DNA of 64,000 nucleotides from Lepas anatifera. Its lineage: Eukaryota; Arthropoda; Thecostraca; Lepadidae. Under the pieces are notes generated by a model, which made no database searches, was not told where the DNA came from, and worked only from the letters and a program-made list of their open reading frames with translations. The stretch covers positions 1,741,501 through 1,805,500 of the forward strand of contig JAOTON010001669.1 in the NCBI GenBank assembly GCA_034440635.1, in the 5' to 3' direction. Below are positions 37,711 to 49,811 of the stretch, piece after piece. The translations under genes and the position numbers were made by a program. Numbering within the stretch: the first letter of the stretch is position 1; each line of letters opens with the position of its first letter.

Positions 37711-37990
37711 CATAGCCGGATCCAGGTTTGCCAATCGGGAGGTCGGGTGGGGCACGTGGTCGGGCGGGGCGACACTTATAAACGGTAAAGCGTATCATGT
37801 GGGCGCCAGACCCTATATTGGTGGCGCCGATAATGGCAACCTGGGAGGGGAGGGATGGGGTGGGTAGCAAACGACATTTCAGGGGCACCATCTACCTTTC
37901 AGAGGGGGCGCCGTGATCATTTCAGGGGGCACCGAGGGTAAATGGTACGCGGGGGGGGCAAGTTCCCTTTGCCCCCTGGATCCGACAATG
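37711..37990. mobile_element. hAT-like MITE, diverged
   Basis: Ends CATAGCCGGATCCAGG and CCTGGATCCGACAATG. The interior has TTTCAGGGGCACC and TTTCAGAGGGGGCGCC words of the 31761-32014 family, in the opposite orientation. No clear target duplication. Confidence 0.75.
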
Positions 37991-39784
37991 AATTGCGCCT
38001 AATGCATCAGCTACGTAGCATGATTCGACGTTTTGGGGTCCCAGTACAGCTTTAGAGCATACCTTTTTTGATCGAGAGCGTTGACAATGTCAGCTATGGA
38101 TTTGAAAATGAAATTCTGGACGCGCGTGGGATCGGGCATTAATCATATTGCCCTCGCACCTGAAATGAAAATTTCAGCACTAGCCTCATGGCCTTAACTG
38201 GAAGGAAATTGGTTTGAAAGATATTCTAGCCTCCCCCTCCTTCCAAATCCTGACACTCCACCGCCACTGGTAAAAGTTACCCTTAGAGGGAATGGATCAC
38301 CTAATCAAAATTTCAAAAACGTTTCAAAACGAAATTTCAATTTATGGACAACGTGAGTCTGGCAATCCGGAACCCACATTTTCTTTCCACTTTCAATCAC
38401 TAGGGGCAAAAATATTGCCCATTTCTTACAATTTAAAATGTTATCAAAACAGAGTGCTCACTCGAGGTTGACCTTAGCATCGCGAATAATTACGAGGTTG
38501 GCAGCTAGGGTGCCGTTCGCTGCATGTCAACGTTGCGACAGCTTTACCGTTGTTAACATTTATCACGTGACATGCGTGGTAGTCACGCAGTTACGATTTA
38601 ATCCAGCACAATTGTTTCAACCAGATCAGGAGGGATTCGTTCATGGTTTGATTTAAGGCCTTAAAGTGCTTTATTTGGAACTTAAGTATCGTTGGGGTTT
38701 AAGGCACATCAGCTACTATAGGCTATAATAAAGTGCCCTTATTTTGAACTTTAATGTGTAGGGTAATCTGATATAGACAACTTAGGGTGACATGAAAGAC
38801 TTCAATAGTGGTTTCTCCACACGTTCCACAAAACTGTTATCTCAGTTCAAAACCCCTTATCAAGGCTGGACACTCCTTTTAATGTATCAACTACCACTAT
38901 ACGACATTGTGTGTATATCATTATGGTATCCATTAGATAGGGTTTTCAGCCCTCAATTACAAGGACACAGCACACATAGAAGTACACATTTTCGTAAACC
39001 AGACAATACTTTACACAACATGACCGTTGAAGATAACAATTTTAAAGAAATGCACTAGCTCATTTTAACCTATCCTCTTTCCTGAATGCCTACTTTATAT
39101 ATACTTTCTCTCATCCCACTGTTCCATGCTTCCACCCCCTCCCCTCTGAAACTAAAACTGTGTTTAGCTTGTTCCGTTTGCACCCTTGGGAGTTTTAGCA
39201 TATCGCGTTGTGCGGTCTCGGTAGATTCGGTTCTCCTGCCGGGGCCATACGTACAACTTTGAATACCTACTTTTCGCGTCAAACTGTCTTTGACATAGAA
39301 ATAAAGATGTTACTCATTTCTATACCTGTATGAAGAAAAAGGTGCAAGCCTTCAGCAGTATGGTTATTTACTGTTCATTGTTTGTCTCAACTAAATAGCT
39401 TCCGTGTATTTCCTGAATGCAGTTCCGATAATGATATTTCAGTATATGCTTTCTAATAACATCATGTTCTGAGAATACGGCGAAATAAGCTGCCAACGAA
39501 GTATAGTTCCGATAGTTTTTGCGTTTTTAGTTGGATGCTCCGCACCCGCATGCGTTGTGGCAGTACCGGCAGTCCTGAAAGGTCAAAGGTCAATCGCCTG
39601 TGGAGCCGTTGACAAAGGTCGGCAGGGTCACCCACGCCTGCTGACGTCAGTGGCTTCATAATGACGTACAGAGCGCGACGTGTGCCAGAAATCTTCAGCC
39701 AAGCCGTGCGGCGTATTAATCCAATGAAACACGCTACACGGCTCCATCGTCAGGCTTGCGATCTAAGCTGTTTGCTTTAATTTA
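37991..39784. other. Intergenic, no gene recognised
   Basis: AT-rich to balanced sequence without recognisable coding or RNA genes. Confidence 0.4.
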
Positions 39785-40110
39785 CCAAGGTTGGAGACAC
39801 TGCCGCTGTTTTTTTCAATGTTGGAAGTACTGCCGCTGTTTTGGTTTTGTTTAGGAAGGTTGGAGGAACTACCGCGTTTTTTTAGTTTACCAAGTTTGGA
39901 GGTACCTACTGTCACTGTTTTTTTTAGTTTACCAATGTTGGAGGTACTGTCAATGTTTTTCTTCACTTTACAAAGGTTGGAGGTACTGCCGCTGTTTTCT
40001 TTAGTTTACAACGTTTGGAGGTGCTGCCCCTAACTGTTTGCTTAAGTTTACCAGGGCTGGAGGTGCTGCCGCTGTTTTCCATAGCTTTCAAAGGTTGGAG
40101 GCACTGCCTT
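39785..40110. repeat. Degenerate tandem repeat, about 45-60 bp units
   Basis: GGTTGGAGGTACTGCCGCTGTTTT followed by AGTTTACCAA-type words recurs about seven times with variable length. On the minus strand, part of it (39966-39763) is open for 67 codons and reads as repeated SNLGKLK-like heptads. The other units are out of register or interrupted, so coding is unlikely. Confidence 0.75.
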
Positions 40111-41411
40111 TAACCTGGATCCACGTCCTCAGCTGGTGAATGAGCTTCTCTGAAACTACTAAGTTTTATAACTGTATCAAACCTGTATGTTAAACGCGTC
40201 TCACGTCTCTTAAGAACAACAAAACTGGAAAAATTTGACATGAACACTCCCAAACCATAACTGTTAGTAAGATATTAGATGGAGAAGAAAATTACATATT
40301 TTCATCTATTCTTATATCAATTAGGTAAAGCTTCTGAGACACTTGCGTAAAAACTGAGGCCTCGTCTCAGATACTGGCTGAGACTTTCAGGCTTGGTCTT
40401 ATAAACGTGATCTATCACGGTATGCATGCTTTACCTATGGGTATTTTAATCAGGCAAACCATACCAGCACCAGGACTCCAACCAATCACTTAGCAGAGGT
40501 CGAGGCGTGCCACAAGACGTGGGAAATAGAGAAAGGTGTTCTTATTTTTCTACGAAGCTCCAATTGACATTACAACAAGCATTCGAAATAGAAACGATCA
40601 AACATAGACTAGCGCTGACAGGACTCCACGACAGGAGCTCGGGGAAAGGTCATTCCCATCGGCCAAACCCGACAATCAAACTGTAATTAACAGAGAAACA
40701 TGGGGCCAATGTAGTACAAACTGTCTGCTGAACCTGATCCAGCACACATTCCACTTTCTGGAACCGGAGCAGCCAGCTACGCCCTGGAGAAAAAAACGTC
40801 TCGCGTTTGTTATGATAACCGCGCGGCCGCAGCATTCACGTCAGCAGTAGGTGCTCGATGGTTTCACCAGAGTTTACGCCGCGATTATGTTCCATATACC
40901 GCAAACACATTGTCAAGTTTTTCTTGAAAACGCTCCCGTACTTATGCCATGTAAACAAATGCTTGAAACTTCGCCCAAGAGGCACTGACATACTTTTCCC
41001 CTTATGAATTCAAATGCTATTTTCAAATTGGGATCACCAAGCGAACACAGAACTTGCATAGTAATGTACCATTTCCTGGTGTCCATTAGTAGAATGACAT
41101 GCACCGCTACTTGAGAATTCTCTCAGAGTTTTGCCTGTGAGCCCTTGAGGGACTTTGATGGCGCAGAAGTGCACTTCTCTTTCAAATATTTGTACTCAAC
41201 TTGGTCACTGACGCTTTCAAGTAGTTACAATCTCCATGATCTAGTGATTAAGACCAGACCCGATTATGGGAGCAAGTTAACGTGCCTCTCGAGGTACGAC
41301 ATCAAGACGTTTGAATGTAGGGTCCTTTCGGCTGTTCATATTTCATTGTCACAATGTTTACCATCTGCTGGACGTTACAGCGAAGCAGGAGCTAACAATT
41401 CTTGTAGAATT
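40111..41411. other. Intergenic, no gene recognised
   Basis: No recognisable coding region, RNA gene or large repeat. Confidence 0.4.
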
Positions 41412-41444
<33 letters not shown>

Positions 41445-41474
41445 AGAGAGCGAGAGCGAGAGCGAGAGCGAGAG
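41412..41474. repeat. (AG)n / (GAGAGC)n microsatellite
   Basis: About 30 bp of AG dinucleotides, then AGAGCG hexamer repeats. Confidence 0.95.
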
Positions 41475-42138
41475 TCCAGAAAATCAGTGAGTGCAATCTT
41501 GGTACAGTTGTGAAAACGCTGCGACTCAAAACGCAGCCGAAAGCGGAGGACGTTCGAAGTGCTGCTGTATACGCCGAGTGGACACCAACTTCAAAGAAGA
41601 TTTAAAGTTCCATGTGCTCTGTGTTACGGTTTTGCATCACTTGATACACTAAACCGGCAAAACGTGTTGTAGGCTGCAAGTGACAGTGATTTTGTTTCTC
41701 TCCGAAAAGCAGGAGAGGTGGTTTCGCTTGCAGAAGACCCCCACCTTCATCCCTCCTCCCGCTATGCCTGCCAAAGGCAGCGTCATCGCAGAGTCCGGTA
41801 GGTGTCTGGCTTGAGCTGGAATAAAACCACACTGTTGCCAGAAAATGAAACATGATTTTAGAGTTTTCAGCGCCTTAGTCTAAAATTGCGGCAAAAGTCT
41901 GCCCACGGCTGTCCTCAGACTGGATTAGAAGCCGTGAGTTGTCCGGAATAACCAGCTCATGGTTTTCATACAGGCCAATAACTGTGGTGGCATCTCAGTC
42001 AACCTATTTTGGTGTATCTGGGTCCATGGTATAACCGTTTCAGAATTTTTAACAGGGCTAGTGCTTCAAGCTGCTCTCTCCATGCCAGATAAGCCCCTAC
42101 AGTTGCTTGTTTTTATGCTTTGGCTGGGGACCAGGTCA
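41475..42138. other. Intergenic, no gene recognised
   Basis: Unique sequence leading to the MITE-1 tandem. No gene recognised. Confidence 0.4.
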
Positions 42139-42142
42139 TTAA

Positions 42143-42592
42143 AGGGAATGTGGCACCTTGGTCGAATCCTGGAATTTAGGGTAATTAAGGGTACTTTTAG
42201 CCGAAAATCATGGAACCGCCAATGATTTCTCTGAAAAGTGTACAGTAAGCTCAATATTTTGATTTTCAAAATGCACTTCTAGGGAAAAAAGAGATACCTG
42301 CTTGTGGAGGATGCCATGATCTGACAACCACTACCATAGTCAGAAGGCTTCAAGGGCTTCAATTGGCTGATACTCACCGTGACGTCAGCATATGTCGTCA
42401 CATCAACAACTGACAACTGTGGCCTGCTGCTTAGGGTACATGAGGGGTACATTTCAGGTAGGTTTTTAGCTTTTATCTACGGTAACTTTGAGTTTCAAGA
42501 CAAATGATATGGTAAGTACCGGGTTTTCCGGCATGCTTTACAACTTGGCTAACTCTTAGTTAAAATCACGTTATAAAGGTGCCACATTCCCT
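42143..42592 (-). mobile_element. MITE-1 copy C (450 bp)
   Basis: TTAA at 42139-42142 and 42593-42596. Inverse orientation to copies A and B. Contains TGACGTCA near 42381. Its right-hand TTAA is also the left-hand TTAA of copy D. Confidence 0.92.
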
Positions 42593-42596
42593 TTAA

Positions 42597-43044
42597 AGGG
42601 AATGTGGCACCTTGGTCGAACCCTAGAATTTAGTGAAATTAGGCATACTTTTAGCCAAAAATAATGAAACCACTCATGATTTTTCTGAAAAATGTTCAAT
42701 AAGCTCAATATTTTGCTTTTAAAAATACTCCTCTAGAAAAAGAAATAAATATCAGCCTGTGGATGATGTCACGATCTGGTAACCACTACCATACTTGAAA
42801 CCCTTCAAGGGCTTCGATTGGCTGATGCTCATCGTGACGTCAGCATATGTCGTCACACCAGCAGCTCACAACAATGGCCGCTCAGCGGGGGGGTTGATAG
42901 GGGCTATGTCAGGTAGGTTTTAGTTTTTTTCTACGGAAATATCGAGTTCCAAGACAAATGGTATATGGAGCATCGGGTTTTCCGACTTGCTTTACAACTT
43001 GGCTATCTCAGTTAAAATCACGTTATGAAGGTGCCACATTCCCT
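42597..43044 (-). mobile_element. MITE-1 copy D (448 bp), tandem with copy C
   Basis: Starts directly after the shared TTAA at 42593-42596 and ends at TTAA 43045-43048. Same orientation as C but clearly diverged from it, so this is a separate insertion at the edge TTAA and not a recent duplication of C. Contains TGACGTCA near 42835. Confidence 0.92.
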
Positions 43045-43048
43045 TTAA

Positions 43049-45529
43049 CATCACACATTGATTATGAATTGGTTGTATTTTTTCACTTTATTACTCTTTA
43101 TTTTTTCATCACAATTGAATTGTGATGAATTGATTAGTTTTGCTTAACGTCAAAATTATATGGGTCATACAGCTAATTCCTTATAACCTTGCACTGCAGA
43201 TGCATTGTGTATTGCAAACCGCAGTTACGTCTTATGATGAGCATATGTGAGGATCATTCAGGTGAGTTGCTTCAATGCAACATTGAGTTTAAAAGTTGAT
43301 ACATTTTGCAGTGTTTTACCCAGGAACATGACTATACGTCGATTAGCTGTATTGGCTGTTCTCCACAAAACTATGAAAAAATCTGATGAAAAGCTAAGCC
43401 CGAATAATTATATCATCACAATGAATTTGCAGAATTTTGCATCCTGGATTCGAGGAGAACGACCAATAAAAACCCTGATCAAATCACACTGTATTAGCTT
43501 AGACTGGGCGGAAATAAATGTATCTGAAAAGAGCAGGTTTCATCATTTCCAGCCGGTTTGCTTGCTTGAAGAATACTTTGGCAGACGTTCGTTGCGGCGC
43601 GCTGGCACGGATCACAGACGCGAGGACGCGGGCCATGAGAGACGCACGGCTCTCACAGCGGTCGAAGAGGGAGGGGACGGGCATGGCCAGCCAGCACCGG
43701 CACCCGGCACGTTTAGCATGTCCTGTTTAACCTTGACACGCGGCCAGCGAGACAGAAATACTCGCCGGACGCCGCAGCCAACTGGGCACGGGGAGGGGAG
43801 GGGACGGCCGGCTCTGCCGTCCGGCCCCCACCGCTGCCGGCCAGTCGGTGACGGGGGGGGCAGGTCAGGGGTCACCTGAGGCACTGTGCCACGACAGTGA
43901 CGAATGACCGCCCTTCCAGCTGAGAGTGCCACACGGGGGTGACACCAGAGTGGCGCGAGAGCTGCAAACACCAGCCCCAGAACGTTTGGCTTGCATGAGT
44001 CTATTTCAGAAGAGTTGCTGAATGTTACCAGTGTGAGCCAGCTGGTAAATTTAGCGTTGGATACTAAGTGGCGAGAGCACCAACCGACACTATAGCCGGA
44101 AATACCTGCAGTTGTGCAGCATCCACAGAGGAAATATTTGTAGACAGAAGTGACACGGATTTTTCGTTTTTTCCCTTCAAAACACATCCACTTGACGTAT
44201 TTTAGCAAGTAATTCCTTCCATTTGACGATATCCAGTCTTGTAACTAATATGCGACATTATCTCATAGTAAGGGGCACTATCTTCTAGATTGTAAGAACA
44301 TACATTGTGGAGGGCAGGGTGCCAGCACTGGTTTCTCCGTTGAATACAATTCTGAAAGCGTGTGAGGGGATTTTTGCTCAAATTCTATGCAGGGACTAAA
44401 GCCGTTGGACACTGCTCTGTGTTTTCATTCGCGGGAAAAGGGTCTGTAGCGCAAAATCGTACCTAGTGCCAGACCAGACACAGTCTTACTCAGAACCTGA
44501 ATACGAAGGAAACCACGCTTCAGTTCTGGTAAATTCATCAGCACGTTCAGAACTGCGCCTGTCCCATCGGAACAGCCCTGCCATCGTGCATCCAGTTGCC
44601 TTGCAAGACACCAGTCGGCGTCGCTGCAGAACTGGTTTAAGCAGCCGCAGCCCTCCACAGCGCGCCAGACGCCGCAGTTTTCATTAAAAGGGAAAACGTG
44701 TGACTCAGAATGGACCACTTCGTTTTTAAAGCCACCGGTTAGACGGGTCTTCATCACGAAAGAAAGTGTCCTTCGCAGCGGTCGGCGGATTCATGGACTT
44801 AAAACTGTTGCGTGAATTCGGCGGACTGGAAGAAAAACGAAGCCGGATGCGGTCCCGGCGTCGGCCCTCGCTTCATTTGTGAAGAAATGATCAAGGGAAA
44901 AGAAATGGCACGACCATAACGCGCGCAGGGGAGAGGCTCACGAGCTTTGCAGTAGAAATCGGGCGGCGCGAGACGACGCGGAGGAGAGAGAGCGGGCCGG
45001 AGGCACACCCGCCGCCGTGCACGGTGATTCCAGCCACTGATAGCCCGTCCAGGACTCGGGGGACTGTTGCTCTGCACGGGAAAGCTGGTAGAGACATTGA
45101 ATGTCATCGTGACACCTAACTCAGAAATCGCATAGCAAATCGTAAAGAGATGTTTCTTGAAACAGCCATACCAAGCACAGACTTACCAGTAAACAGAGTT
45201 GCAAACCTCCGCACAGGATACCGGGAACGTGTGCATTCCGTTTCCAAGACCGTGAAGTGGTTGCTGGGCTTCATGCTGAAGAGGCTGATTCCAAACAAAG
45301 ATTGCAAGCCGGATTGACGTTGCCAACATACAAATCGGTCACAAGGTACTGAATTAATATGATCACAGCACACTTGACGCACGGTTTCTGCGCCAGAAAA
45401 CAGCGAGGGAATGCCAACTTTGCTCTCTAAACTTCTACACCGATCAAATACACCTGACCCGGGGTAGCCGGATTGTACGGTTCATCATCCCGTCTCGAGA
45501 CCGGACGAAACAGCGCGATAGTGGCAGAT
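43049..45529. other. Intergenic; CpG-rich patch at 43590-43870
   Basis: Open frames of about 200 codons (43247-43879 plus, 44208-43612 minus) cross the GC-rich part but match no family I know. A GC-rich patch also lies at 44840-45070. No gene supported. Confidence 0.35.
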
Positions 45530-45537
45530 GTCCCAAC

Positions 45538-45805
45538 CATAGGTGGACCGGGGAGGGGGAAAGCGGGGGTATTTTCTCCCTCCATTAATCCTTGGCGCCT
45601 CCTGAAATTGTCGCGGCACCCCCATGAAACATTGCTGCCCACCCCGTCTCCCCAAAATGCGAATATCGGCGCCCCCGCAATAGGATTCAACGCCCACCTG
45701 ATAGGTCTTTTTGTTGCCCGAAATCGGTGCCCCCTGGTCCGGATGGCGCCCCCCCTTGACCATGTTCCCCCCACCCCCCGATCGGAAATCTTGGATCCGA
45801 CTATG
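45538..45805. mobile_element. hAT-like MITE with 8-bp target duplication (268 bp)
   Basis: Ends CATAGGTGGACCGGGG and CTTGGATCCGACTATG. The flanking octamers GTCCCAAC (45530-45537) and GTCCCAAT (45806-45813) agree at 7 of 8. Interior words match the 31761-32014 element. Confidence 0.85.
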
Positions 45806-45813
45806 GTCCCAAT

Positions 45814-47442
45814 ACCAGTCCCTATTATGACAGCATTTCTGACCCCATGTAAGGGTCATTATATTCTGCTTTCGATATTCTACATTCTATATTCGATTCG
45901 ATTATATTCTGCTAAAATGAGGCTGACAAAACAGGGATGTAACTCAGCTACTAGAATAGCTAGATCAAGTTTCTACACTTATTCGAAAGCTCTTGAAACG
46001 AGAAATCTGCAGGTTGTCATCCATTTTGAGGTCAGGTCAAAACCAAGGTCACCAGAAGTCACCAGAGGTCACGGTTTTCAAACTTGTTTGTGGCTATAGC
46101 TTTTGAACGAAACATTTTTTTTTATATATATATATATATATATTTACTTATATAGTGCTAAATTTGATATCATGCTGATGAGCATGATCCAAGGATTGGA
46201 ATCATGTGCAGCATGACACTGAAAGGTCATTATCTAACCTCGACCTAAGGTCAAGGTCATGATGTGATCTTACAGTCATTCCGCATATCGTTTAAATACT
46301 TGGGTCAAGATTAACGAACGCATTGCTGCATTTTGTTTTGTTCTAGGTTAATGATTCCCGAGTTATATTTGACTTATTATGGCCCACTGTGACGTCAAGA
46401 GTCAAGGGATATGGTTCCTACTCGGCCCCAAAGTAGAAAACAGTAAGGCACTTTCAGCGCCGTTTCATTTTTCAATCACTTTTGATTTACGAGATCCTAG
46501 GAAGTGGATGATCCGATTGAATTCCCCCAGGCGGTGGTGTGTACTAATTGCTCTTTTCTTGACTCAACTTTTCATACTTTCAAAAATTTACCCACTAACA
46601 AAATGTTTTTCTTCGTAGCTTCGCCGAATACAACTAAGTGACTTCTCGTTCGGTGGAGCCATGGAGAAAATACTACTAACAATAGGTAGTCGGGTAGATG
46701 CATCAAAGAAATAAAATAGAATAGCGGGGAGTGGTACAGCCAGCTAACATAAGTAAAACTAACATAATCTGACAGTTGATGGGAAAAAATTGTTGACCTG
46801 GCTGTATGGGTGAGGAAGGGCACTTTTGCCTACCTATTAAATGGGTAGTGGGTAAAAAATAAAAGAGCCCAGGCATTGACGGGTTACCAGGATAACGTGA
46901 CGGTGGAATAACAAGAACGTAGGGAGAACAAGGCCATACATACCGGGCCTTTCGGGGGATAATATAAGAAAACAGTAAGGCCAAAAATGGCAGAACGTTT
47001 CGAAAGAGGGACCACAACGTTGAAAATGCATCCATGAATAATTAAATGGTGAGCGGTCTGTTGCTGTAATGCTCGGTGGTGTTGTACGATAGCTTACATC
47101 CTGCTTGACCCCCGGAACTTTCAGGACGAATCGGATTGGGATAAACCTTCGAGCACGCCTTACTCTGCTCCAACCACAAGGGCGAATCCTCTGATGGTTT
47201 AAAAATACCATCGCACTCTGGTTATATTCTTCATCCAAACCAGTGCACCCCTAACTCCTCATAGTTATGAACAGCGCCGTCAGTTGAAGCAAAGCTCCAG
47301 CTGAATCTGATAGTACACGTATATTCCATATTGCAAGCACAATCTTAAAAAACACTTAATGTTTTGTTTGCTTACAGCTTTCATAGCATAGTTAAAATGG
47401 CTGAATGTTTAAATTGAGCAGGAAGAAGAGGAAGTCTTATAC
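45814..47442. other. Intergenic; AGGTCA cluster and (TA)n
   Basis: AGGTCA-type half-sites cluster at 46030-46075 and 46225-46262. They flank a short (TA)n run at about 46120-46145 and look like remnants of an AGGTCA element. No gene recognised. Confidence 0.45.
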
Positions 47443-47567
47443 GGTGTCCAAACCAAAAATTTTGGTTAGGACACCAGACGGATGCAACACGTCGCAAGAC
47501 GTTGCACCGCGTTGCACCAAAAGTTGAACACTGTTCAACTTCTGACGCCGATGGTCTTCGTCAGAAG
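47443..47567. repeat. Cluster of short hairpins
   Basis: Three closely spaced inverted repeats. At 47443-47475, GGTGTCC..ACCAAAA pairs with TTTTGGT..GGACACC. At 47521-47541, AAGTTGAACA pairs with TGTTCAACTT around a single central C. At 47539-47567, CTTCTGACG and CGTCAGAAG are separated by 11 nt. The last two overlap, so they could form alternative structures. Function unknown. Confidence 0.7.
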
Positions 47568-48186
47568 GCCATCTCCGTGTTATTTGTTTTTAGCCAATAA
47601 AATGTAATATGTTTTGGTAATAATATTTCGAATTGAAATTCAAACTGAAAAGTCAATAGGAATTGGAAATCATCACCTATTTCTTCCAAGCCGTACTTTC
47701 AATAGCTCTAGCCGCCAGCTGATTTTTGGTTGTTGATAAACGACAGTTTGTCGCAACTTGAGCTGCCAGATTGCTGCCAAAGCTCAACGTTTCCTCTGCC
47801 GGTCAAAACTCCCGGAGACAGGTCAATGGCCGCTCAGCAATTGCTGCCGGCCGTCGTCGAACGTCAGTGATGTCCCTGGCACATTCGGTTAGGACAACAT
47901 ACAGGAGTATGATTAAAAGTTGACAATATGATTAATGGCCTGCCTCCTCGAGGTCTTGTTATTCTGGTCTTGCTACACTATGACCACGAATTTGTGATTT
48001 TACCTATGTGTTATGCTGATTCTTATAAGGGCTGTGCCCAAATATATAATCTCAGTGTATTAGGCATCCAGAATTCGAGGAGGCATGTCATTAAACACCT
48101 TGTCAACTTTCATGTAGTGATGTAACTAATTCAACTATCGGCTGTTTGGATGTCTCTTTGTGAATCAACTCACTCCACCTCATGAG
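47568..48186. other. Intergenic, no gene recognised
   Basis: Includes CGGTTAGGACAACAT at about 47886, which partly matches the right arm of the 47443 hairpin. No gene recognised. Confidence 0.4.
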
Positions 48187-48190
48187 TTAA

Positions 48191-49099
48191 CACGCGCACT
48201 GGAGGGGGCCTCGGAGGCCCCCACCTGTTTTTCCGAGGTGGCCGGAGAACCGCTTGTAGCCGAAAAACGAAACGTGGCCACATTTAACAGAATTTAATAG
48301 CGCGTCGATTGGTGAAGACTTTTTGAAAATCGGCCGAAAATTTTTTGACTTATAGGCTTTCAAATTCAGACCTGCATTTTGAGATCGCCGTAAACGCGCG
48401 GTCGGACCAGCTAGCTTGCATTGAAGACCGAGTGGTGACGTCATAACGTCATATAAGCGGGACTATATGTCAAGGTCACTTCACATAAAAGTCAAGGTCA
48501 AGGTCAAAGGTCACAGGTCAAGGTCATATCTGCACTTTCAAGGTCACTGATCACTGTGCGTCCGGCCAAATGACGTTACCCCGTCTGACATATATTATGC
48601 TATGACGTCATCGGTAGGGTACCCCAATACAAAGGTCAAGGTCAAATGTCAAGGTCAAAGGTCATTGGGAAAGGTCAATCCTCATTTCCCGCCAAACAGT
48701 GGCTACAGTGTTAGTCAAAGTGTAAATAATAAGTAATATACCATATGGTGACCTTAAAGGTTAATGACCTTGAATGACCTTGACCCAAAAGTTGTGGGGA
48801 AGCCTCTTTGAGACCTCTTCTCTATGAACCTTGTCCGCCTTTAGCTTATTCCCGCCATTTTCCTGCATAATCACAGCATTTACCAATCGATCCCAGCATG
48901 GCCAATATTTGACCTTTACGACCTCGTTTGACTTTAAAGATATTGCCCTAGGTCAATACAAATTGGTCATCATGTAGACCACCATAGCCCCCACCCACCT
49001 ACCAAGTGGCGTTTTTCTAACCCTCTTAGTTTCTGAGATCTTAGGAGGGCCTACCAGGCCCTCCAGTGCGTTAGTGCCAGACCCCCTCCAGTGCGGGTG
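48191..49099. mobile_element. AGGTCA-rich TTAA element, copy 1 (909 bp)
   Basis: TTAA at 48187-48190 and 49100-49103. The inverted ends are CAC(G/C)CGCACTGGAGGGGG. Inside the left end is a GGGGGCCTCGGAGGCCCCC hairpin, and near the right end a GGAGGGCC..GGCCCTCC hairpin. The interior has dense AGGTCA direct repeats at 48468-48546 and 48630-48680, and TGACCT on the other strand at 48749-48783. No transposase frame. The copy at 62785-63664 is the same family in the opposite orientation. Confidence 0.9.
48471..48545 (+). promoter_or_regulatory. AGGTCA direct-repeat array in the TTAA element
   Basis: Within 75 bp there are about eight AGGTCA-like half-sites, many preceded by TCA. The spacings include DR0 (AGGTCAAGGTCA) and DR1 (AGGTCAAAGGTCA, AGGTCACAGGTCA). 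DR1 is the classical RXR/HNF4/COUP site, and TCAAGGTCA is the monomer site of FTZ-F1/SF-1 and ERR receptors. Binding here is inference. Confidence 0.5.
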
Positions 49100-49103
49100 T
49101 TAA

Positions 49104-49796
49104 AGAGTCAAAATGTGTGTTGGAATCTGACTCCCGACCCCCAGGGTCACCCAACTCTAATAGAACCTAACAGCTCTTTCTATGATTAAATGCGTCAGCC
49201 ACGTTCAAATCTGAAAAGGAAATAACTTTGCGCTTAACTCGAAAATTGTCCGATTCCGGTACAGAAAGTAGATTCAGGAAATGGCAAAAATGGGGTAGGT
49301 CTCCTCAGCCCCCCCCACCATGGAGACGACTCTGTGAAGAAACCCCAGCAGCTTCTATTGGTGATGAACCCGAAGTATTGGCAGACGTTGCACCATTTCA
49401 CCTAATCCTCCGATCATGAAGTACCAGGTAACCATGTGGCCAAAAAAACAAACTTCGCCAGGATTTCACAAGCGTCCAGTAAGAATTCAGGTTAGATCGC
49501 CGGTGCACTGGCCGTGCGCCAGCGGGGTATTGTTGCTCTGAGATGGGGTGCCAGGCCGGCTCTCAGTTCAGCCTGGTCTCAGGCAGATCAGCATCAGAGG
49601 AGTTCCGGGAGGCACACAGCACAGAGCAGTCTCAATACGCAGGGCAAGAGTACAAGCTTTGGCATTGTGTCACCACTGAAAATATTAGGCCCTAAACGTG
49701 TCACCTTGCCCGTTTGCAAAATGTGGTACATCCGCGTTGGTAGGATACCAATGGACTACGTTAACTAGTTCATTGGTAATGGGCTAATGAACTACC
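49104..49796. other. Spacer between TTAA element and LINE
   Basis: Unique sequence with one C-rich patch at 49305. No gene recognised. Confidence 0.4.
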
Positions 49797-49811
49797 AAGA
49801 GATGACGACCC
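49797..49811. repeat. LINE target-site duplication, 5' copy
   Basis: AAGAGATGACGACCC; the last 14 bases recur directly after the poly(A) tail at 52581-52594 (an A of the tail also matches the first base). Confidence 0.9.

Noticed and set aside
43247..44208. Frames of about 200 codons on each strand
   Set aside because: They overlap the same CpG-rich patch, have no domain, and no splice or start evidence.
49787..49811. ATG at 49787 as the real LINE ORF2 start
   Set aside because: It lies in flanking DNA and the target duplication; the LINE is truncated and the join is by chance.
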